Shown: piece after piece, positions 59,697 through 64,000 of the stretch
Layout of the letters: the number at the start of each line of letters is the position of its first letter
How positions within the stretch are numbered: the stretch's first letter is position 1
Source of the DNA: DYJK01 sp040755055
GTDB taxonomy: Bacteria > Bacteroidota > Ignavibacteria > Ignavibacteriales > Melioribacteraceae
Reading direction: 5' to 3'
NCBI GenBank assembly: GCA_040755055.1
Contig: JBFMBS010000012.1
Span: 48,657 to 112,656, forward strand
Length of the DNA: 64,000 nucleotides
The notes under the pieces: generated by a model
What the model was told of the DNA's origin: nothing
The model's input: only the letters and a program-made list of their open reading frames with translations
Database searches by the model: none
Position numbers and translations under genes: made by a program

Positions 59697-60663
59697 GTTA
59701 TCTATTTGTATACCAACTTATAATCAAGGAGTTTATCTAAACAAATGTTTAGATCCCCTTATTAGTCAAAGTGTACCACCTTATGAAATTGTCGTATCTG
59801 AGAATCACTCTACTGATGATACTAAAAATATTTTATATAAATATAGTAATGAAATTAGGATAGTGCATCCACCAACCCATTTATCAATGATAGAAAATTA
59901 TCAGTTTTGTGCTGAACATGCTGACGGTGATTGGCTAATTTTTATGACTTCCGATGATATTGCCGAAAAAAATTATGTATATGATATTTTGAAAGGAATA
60001 AAAGAACGTCCTAATTCTATTTTATTTCGTGGTTGGCATAGCGAAATTAATTCAAATGGTGATTTTTTAAGAAAAGTACCTTCATTAAGAATGCCATATC
60101 TAGCAAACCCAAGAGATGCTTTCATCGAGCAATTTGATGGTCCTAAATGTTTTTTTGAAGCAACAGCTTTTTTAAAAACAGCTTGGGAAAAGGCAGGTGG
60201 TTTTAATACTAAACTAAAGTTATATGGTGATTGGGCATTATGGATTGCTTTAAGTCATGTTGGAAGTTTCGCAAGAATAGAAAAATATTTAACAAAATAT
60301 CGAATATGGGAAAGATATGATAGAGGCATCAACAGGATAAAGCCCCATCTTGAAGATAGCATTATTATTTTTAAGGAGATGATCTTCCCAAAAGCGCAGG
60401 AATATGGTAGCGATGTGACAAGTATAGCAAGGAAAAAAGGTAAAAAATTTGGCTATGAAACATTATTGTGGATTAACAATAATGCCAATCACATGGTTAT
60501 AAGGGATAATATTAAAATAATTCAAGAGTTTTGTGACTTGTTGGATATTAGAATGAATGTAAAAAAATTGCTGGATGGACATTATGCGCCACCAAAATCA
60601 TATTTATTAAGAAGTAATCTTAAAAGACTACTTAAAAAAAATATAATTAAATGCTTTTACTGA
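59689..60663 (+). CDS. GT2 glycosyltransferase
   Basis: The 324-residue GT-A transferase has LSICIPTYNQGVYLNKCLDP, VVSENHSTDDTKNILYKY, the metal motif WLIFMTSDDIAEKNY and a later GDWALWIALSHVG segment that holds the catalytic region. No membrane helix is seen. It overlaps the preceding GT2 by eight bases. The acceptor and donor cannot be told from sequence. Confidence 0.9.
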   Translation: MTKLSICIPTYNQGVYLNKCLDPLISQSVPPYEIVVSENHSTDDTKNILYKYSNEIRIVHPPTHLSMIENYQFCAEHADGDWLIFMTSDDIAEKNYVYDILKGIKERPNSILFRGWHSEINSNGDFLRKVPSLRMPYLANPRDAFIEQFDGPKCFFEATAFLKTAWEKAGGFNTKLKLYGDWALWIALSHVGSFARIEKYLTKYRIWERYDRGINRIKPHLEDSIIIFKEMIFPKAQEYGSDVTSIARKKGKKFGYETLLWINNNANHMVIRDNIKIIQEFCDLLDIRMNVKKLLDGHYAPPKSYLLRSNLKRLLKKNIIKCFY

Positions 60664-60746
60664 AATTATAATTATAAGTATTCAGCACATCCAAATTATA
60701 TAAATAAAAGTGTATTAAAATATTCTTAAAATTTATGAGCTAATTG

Positions 60747-61724
60747 ATGAAAAAAGTCTTAATAACTGGTGCAGGTGGTTTTATTGGTAGTCATTTAACC
60801 GAAGAGTTGATCAAGAGAGGGTATTATGTCACAGCCTTAGTCAAATATAATTCGAGGTCACATTTTGGTTTTCTTGAAAATATTGGCAATGTCAAAAACC
60901 TAAATATACTATTAGGTGATATCACAGATCAGAGAATGATAAATACATTAGTAAAAGGAAAAGACGTTGTGTTCAATTTAGCAGCTCTTATAGGTATTCC
61001 ATATTCTTATTTTGCACCTGAGAGTTATATAAAGACTAATACAATGGGGACTTTAAATATTGCTAACGCATGTCTTGAACAAAATATATTATTAATACAA
61101 ACTTCTACATCTGAGGTATATGGAACAGCACTCTATACCCCAATTGATGAAAACCATCTCTTACAAGCCCAATCACCTTATGCTGCGTCCAAAATAGGTG
61201 CTGATAAAGTTGTTGAAAGCTTTATAAACTCATTTGGATTAAAAGCTGTTACTCTTAGACCTTTTAATACATTTGGACCAAGACAATCTTCGCGTGCATT
61301 TATCCCAAGTGTTATAAGCCAAATTCTTTCAAAAAATACAGAGATAAAAGTCGGTAACCTTGAACCCATAAGAGATCTGAATTTTGTTTCTAACATAGTA
61401 GATGCATTTGTTCTAGCTTCAGAGATTGAAGAATGTAAGGGACTTACTTTAAATGTGGGTTCAGGTATAGGTTTTAGTATGAAAGAAGTATTTGATAAAA
61501 TAGTAAAACTAATGAATGTGGAGAAGAAAGTTATTATTAAACAAGACTTGGATCGAATTAGACCTGAAAATAGTGAAGTCTTTAACCTAATTTGCAATTC
61601 AAACAAATTCCGAAAAATTACAAATTGGAAACCAAATATAGATTTAGAAGAGGGGATTCAAAAAACAATTCAATATATAATAGAGAATATAAACCTCTAT
61701 AAAACTAATACTTATAATATCTAA
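60747..61724 (+). CDS. NAD-dependent 4,6-dehydratase, LegB-like SDR
   Basis: The 325-residue extended SDR shows VLITGAGGFIGSHLTEELIK, VFNLAALIGIPYSYFAPESY, the catalytic TSTSEVYGTALYTPIDE and SPYAASKIGADKVVESFINS with YxxxK, and LRPFNTFGPRQSSRAFIPSV. This combination is closest to LegB-type dehydratases acting on GDP- or UDP-N-acetylglucosamine in legionaminic or bacillosamine-like sugar synthesis, but other NDP-sugars fit. The ATG at 60747 is used; a TTG precedes it. It stands 80 bases after the GT2 gene, with an A/T-rich gap. Confidence 0.8.
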   Translation: MKKVLITGAGGFIGSHLTEELIKRGYYVTALVKYNSRSHFGFLENIGNVKNLNILLGDITDQRMINTLVKGKDVVFNLAALIGIPYSYFAPESYIKTNTMGTLNIANACLEQNILLIQTSTSEVYGTALYTPIDENHLLQAQSPYAASKIGADKVVESFINSFGLKAVTLRPFNTFGPRQSSRAFIPSVISQILSKNTEIKVGNLEPIRDLNFVSNIVDAFVLASEIEECKGLTLNVGSGIGFSMKEVFDKIVKLMNVEKKVIIKQDLDRIRPENSEVFNLICNSNKFRKITNWKPNIDLEEGIQKTIQYIIENINLYKTNTYNI

Positions 61725-61726
61725 AA

Positions 61727-62425
61727 ATGAAAAAATATCAAGCAGTAATACTTGCCGGTGGGAAAGGTAGAAGATTGCATCCGTTCACTACCACAATCCC
61801 AAAACCACTTTTTCCTTTGAATGAAAAAGCAATAATTCAAATCATAATAGAACAATTAAAACATTATGGTTTTTCCAGAATACTTATTTCTGTCGGCTAT
61901 TTATCTGAGTTAGTTAAAGCATACCTTGGTTCCGGTAATAGATTTGGTGTTGAAATTGAGTATGTTCAAGAACTAGAGCCGTTAGGGACAGCAGGTCCAC
62001 TTACCTTAGTTACAGATTATGTTGAAGATAATTTTATATACATGAATGGGGACATATTATCTGATATCAATTTTAAAAAAGCTTATCTATTTCATATAAA
62101 GAGAAAAGCGGATTTAACCATTTGCACTTTTGAAAAAAAAATTCAATCTACTCTTGGAGTTTTGCAATACAATAAAAACGGAAAAATAAAGGACTACATT
62201 GAAAAACCAATACATACCTTTTCAGTAAGCAGTGGTATTTATGTTATAAAAAAAGAGACACTTAAAATGTTAAAAACGAATTGCAAAATAGATCTTCCTC
62301 TACTAGTGAAAAAATGCATCAAGTTAAAAAAAGAATTAGTTTCTTACCCCATCAAAGGAAACTGGTTCGATATCGGAACTGCTGCTGATTTGGAGAAGGC
62401 GGAAAATTTTATCTCAAATAAGTAA
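61727..62425 (+). CDS. Sugar-1-phosphate nucleotidyltransferase
   Basis: The 232-residue protein has the nucleotidyltransferase signature QAVILAGGKGRRLHPFTTTI followed by PKPLFPLNEKAI, then FIYMNGDILSDINF with the metal Asp and a short C-terminal part ending in WFDIGTAADLEKA. The form is like mannose-1-phosphate guanylyltransferases and LegF/PtmE-type enzymes without CBS domains. It starts two bases after the LegB-like gene and is followed by another SDR, so it probably activates the sugar made by this gene group. Confidence 0.88.
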   Translation: MKKYQAVILAGGKGRRLHPFTTTIPKPLFPLNEKAIIQIIIEQLKHYGFSRILISVGYLSELVKAYLGSGNRFGVEIEYVQELEPLGTAGPLTLVTDYVEDNFIYMNGDILSDINFKKAYLFHIKRKADLTICTFEKKIQSTLGVLQYNKNGKIKDYIEKPIHTFSVSSGIYVIKKETLKMLKTNCKIDLPLLVKKCIKLKKELVSYPIKGNWFDIGTAADLEKAENFISNK

Positions 62426-62428
62426 TAT

Positions 62429-63346
62429 ATGGGACAACTCTCCTTTATAATATCTGGTTCTAATGGATATACAGCAGATTTCTTGATTAATAGTTTAAAA
62501 AATAAATACCCAGATTCATGTTTAATCGGAATTGACATTGCCCCCACAACTAGCAGGCTTAATCTTCATAAATATTATTCTACTTCGAATTTACATTTAC
62601 TAAGAGAAGAAATTATTAAACATAAGAATATTTATTTCTTTCATTTAGGTGGTTTAGTATTTAGTAATGATATCAAGGATTTATTTGAGAATAACGTTGT
62701 CTGGACAGAAAAATATATTAATCTTCTTTCAGGTTGCAACATAAAATGTTTTATTAATATTGGTTCAAGCGCTGAATATGGTTTTCAAGATCAGGTCAAT
62801 GTGTCCGAAGATTTCCCCCCCAATCCTATTACAAATTATGGGGTCTCCAAGTTGTCACAGTATTATATAGCCAAGAGTTTATCAATTAGGGAAAACCTAC
62901 CTTTAATTCATTTAAGAACGTTTAATTTAGTTGGACCAAATTTAAATTCTAAATTAGTATGTGGAAAAATTATCAAGGACTTGATTCATATTAAAAAAGG
63001 AGTCATTAACGAGATTGAGTTTGAAGGAAGTGATACAAGAAGAGACCTAATCGACGTTCGGGATGCTGTCGAAGCTTACATCCAGCTAGCTTTCAATGGT
63101 ACTCCAGGGGAGATCTATAATATTGGTTCGGGAAAATCATGGAGTTTATCAGATCTGATAAAGTTGTTGGAAAGTATAACCAATTTTAAAATCAATATTA
63201 GCTTTAAAAATAAAAAAATAGAATATATCAAGGACCAGATTGCATCTACAAGGAAAATAAATAGCACCTTCTCTTGGATAAAGGAATTTCCGATTGAAAA
63301 GAGTTTGAATGATATGTATAGATACGGAGAAAAACATTTTGAATAA
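62429..63346 (+). CDS. NAD-dependent epimerase/dehydratase family SDR
   Basis: The 305-residue protein has a divergent Rossmann motif (IISGSNGYTADFLINSL), an unusual FFHLGGLVFSNDIKDLFENN helix, the catalytic NIGSSAEYGFQDQVNVSEDF and NYGVSKLSQYYIAKSLS with YxxxK, and TRRDLIDVRDAVEAYIQLA. The active-site set is intact. The substrate is unknown; the GS-x4-YG motif groups it with 4-epimerases or reductases of deoxy-sugars. It overlaps the next glycosyltransferase by eight bases. Confidence 0.85.
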   Translation: MGQLSFIISGSNGYTADFLINSLKNKYPDSCLIGIDIAPTTSRLNLHKYYSTSNLHLLREEIIKHKNIYFFHLGGLVFSNDIKDLFENNVVWTEKYINLLSGCNIKCFINIGSSAEYGFQDQVNVSEDFPPNPITNYGVSKLSQYYIAKSLSIRENLPLIHLRTFNLVGPNLNSKLVCGKIIKDLIHIKKGVINEIEFEGSDTRRDLIDVRDAVEAYIQLAFNGTPGEIYNIGSGKSWSLSDLIKLLESITNFKINISFKNKKIEYIKDQIASTRKINSTFSWIKEFPIEKSLNDMYRYGEKHFE

Positions 63347-64000
63347 AGTTGCAATATCAAATGGGAATTCTTATTTCCATCTTTTTGAAAGTGCAAATGC
63401 AGCTATTGATAATAACATGTTGTATTGTTTTATCAGCAGTTTTTCTGTTAGTAGTAATTTTTTATATGAATTCTTACAATATGTAGACAAAATGAATGTT
63501 AGACATATTTCGAAAAAAGCCAATAAACTAAGAAATCGATTCTTACCAAAGAATAGCCCTTATTATTTGTTTTCTATTCCGCTCGCCGAAATATATTTCC
63601 AGCTTTCTTTTGTAGTGCGTGCGATGTTGTACTATAGGACTAAAACTCACGGCTTTTTTGGGAAAGTAGGCTTCCCTGAAATATATCATGTTCGAGCTGG
63701 ATATGGCGGAGGTACGATTGATCTGTGTCACAGTAGTAACTCATTAGCAATTGTAGATCATTCTGCAATGCATCCACAAGATATTATTGATTTGAATAAA
63801 CATTTATATGGCGGAAAAATATATTCAACTAAATTGGAAAAACAGTTAAGAATTTGGGAACTTGTAGAAGAAGACATCAATAATTCTGATTATATAATAG
63901 CTAATTCAGATTGTGTTAAAAGCTCTTTAATCAAACACAAAGTCGCTCCCAATAAGATAAAAATTATTTATTTGGGTATTCCAGAAAAACTTTTAAATAT
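63339..64000 (+). CDS. GT4-like glycosyltransferase (3' end outside the window)
   Basis: From a TTG overlapping the previous stop the frame is open to the end of the window (220 residues). The N-terminal half of a GT-B transferase is visible: VAISNGNSYFHLFESANAAI, then AIVDHSAMHPQDIIDLN and the family helix EEDINNSDYIIANSDCVKSS followed by KIKIIYLGIPEK. That helix and the NS-D/A-x-V pattern are typical of GT4 acceptor domains. The nucleotide-sugar-binding half lies beyond the window. Confidence 0.85.
   Translation, partial: MNKVAISNGNSYFHLFESANAAIDNNMLYCFISSFSVSSNFLYEFLQYVDKMNVRHISKKANKLRNRFLPKNSPYYLFSIPLAEIYFQLSFVVRAMLYYRTKTHGFFGKVGFPEIYHVRAGYGGGTIDLCHSSNSLAIVDHSAMHPQDIIDLNKHLYGGKIYSTKLEKQLRIWELVEEDINNSDYIIANSDCVKSSLIKHKVAPNKIKIIYLGIPEKLLN

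Noticed and set aside
1..64000. tRNA, rRNA, riboswitch and prophage genes
   Set aside because: No cloverleaf-like, rRNA-like, riboswitch-like or phage structural sequence was recognised by eye; a covariance-model search would be needed to exclude small RNAs.

Overview
The window is AT-rich bacterial chromosome with tightly packed genes, frequent TTG/GTG starts and 1-30 nt overlaps. The gene content suggests a Gram-negative member of the Bacteroidetes/Chlorobi/Ignavibacteria assemblage: many lipoproteins with a lipobox, NfeD, TatA, purS/purQ, HrcA/CIRCE-type groESL control and a DUF6266-like protein. This taxonomic placement is an inference; the window holds no rRNA or other decisive marker.

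Positions 1-31562 are mostly housekeeping. A plus-strand run carries thyX (cut by the window edge), a PEGA lipoprotein, folA, mutL, a coenzyme-B12 acyl-CoA mutase whose substrate residues look like isobutyryl-CoA mutase, a UbiA-type prenyltransferase, a CorC/CNNM protein, tgt, yajC and nfeD. A strong hairpin terminator then faces a minus-strand run: a lipoprotein, ndk, sucD with an odd lysine-rich tail, gatA, tatA, purQ, purS, pssA and psd. From 17105 on the plus strand come ybaB, recR, a methyltransferase, two lipoproteins, ftsX, an SLBB export protein, a Wzc-type tyrosine kinase and a UDP-xylose synthase. Next, on the minus strand, are groESL under a perfect CIRCE, a secreted alpha/alpha-barrel-like protein, purB, an HtrA protease and plsY. 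glgP follows on the plus strand.

Positions 34500-57500 are different in texture. This is a surface-polysaccharide locus broken up by noncoding stretches full of dispersed low-complexity repeats, a MITE-like element and small toxin-antitoxin type modules (HicBA, MntA/HepT, AbiEii with a DUF6922-like partner, an NTase pair, GxxExxY, a four-helix-bundle protein). Sugar-nucleotide genes include a WbpA-like UDP-sugar dehydrogenase, gmd and fcl (GDP-L-fucose). A full CDP-tyvelose set is also present: rfbF, rfbG, rfbH, a flavin reductase, a paratose-synthase-like SDR and the 2-epimerase. Several of these enzymes carry short in-frame peptide insertions encoded by the same repeat families that fill the gaps between genes; this is the most unusual feature of the window. 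A sigma-like protein, a small partner and an ImmA/IrrE metalloprotease form a second notable cassette at 44893-46952.

Positions 57527-64000 continue the locus as a compact plus-strand operon: Wzx flippase, two GT2 glycosyltransferases, a LegB-like SDR, a sugar nucleotidyltransferase, another SDR and the start of a GT4 glycosyltransferase. Together with the O-antigen ligase/polymerase at 47423 these could make and export a fucose- and tyvelose-containing O-antigen or similar glycan. No tRNA, rRNA, CRISPR array or recognisable intact insertion sequence was seen.
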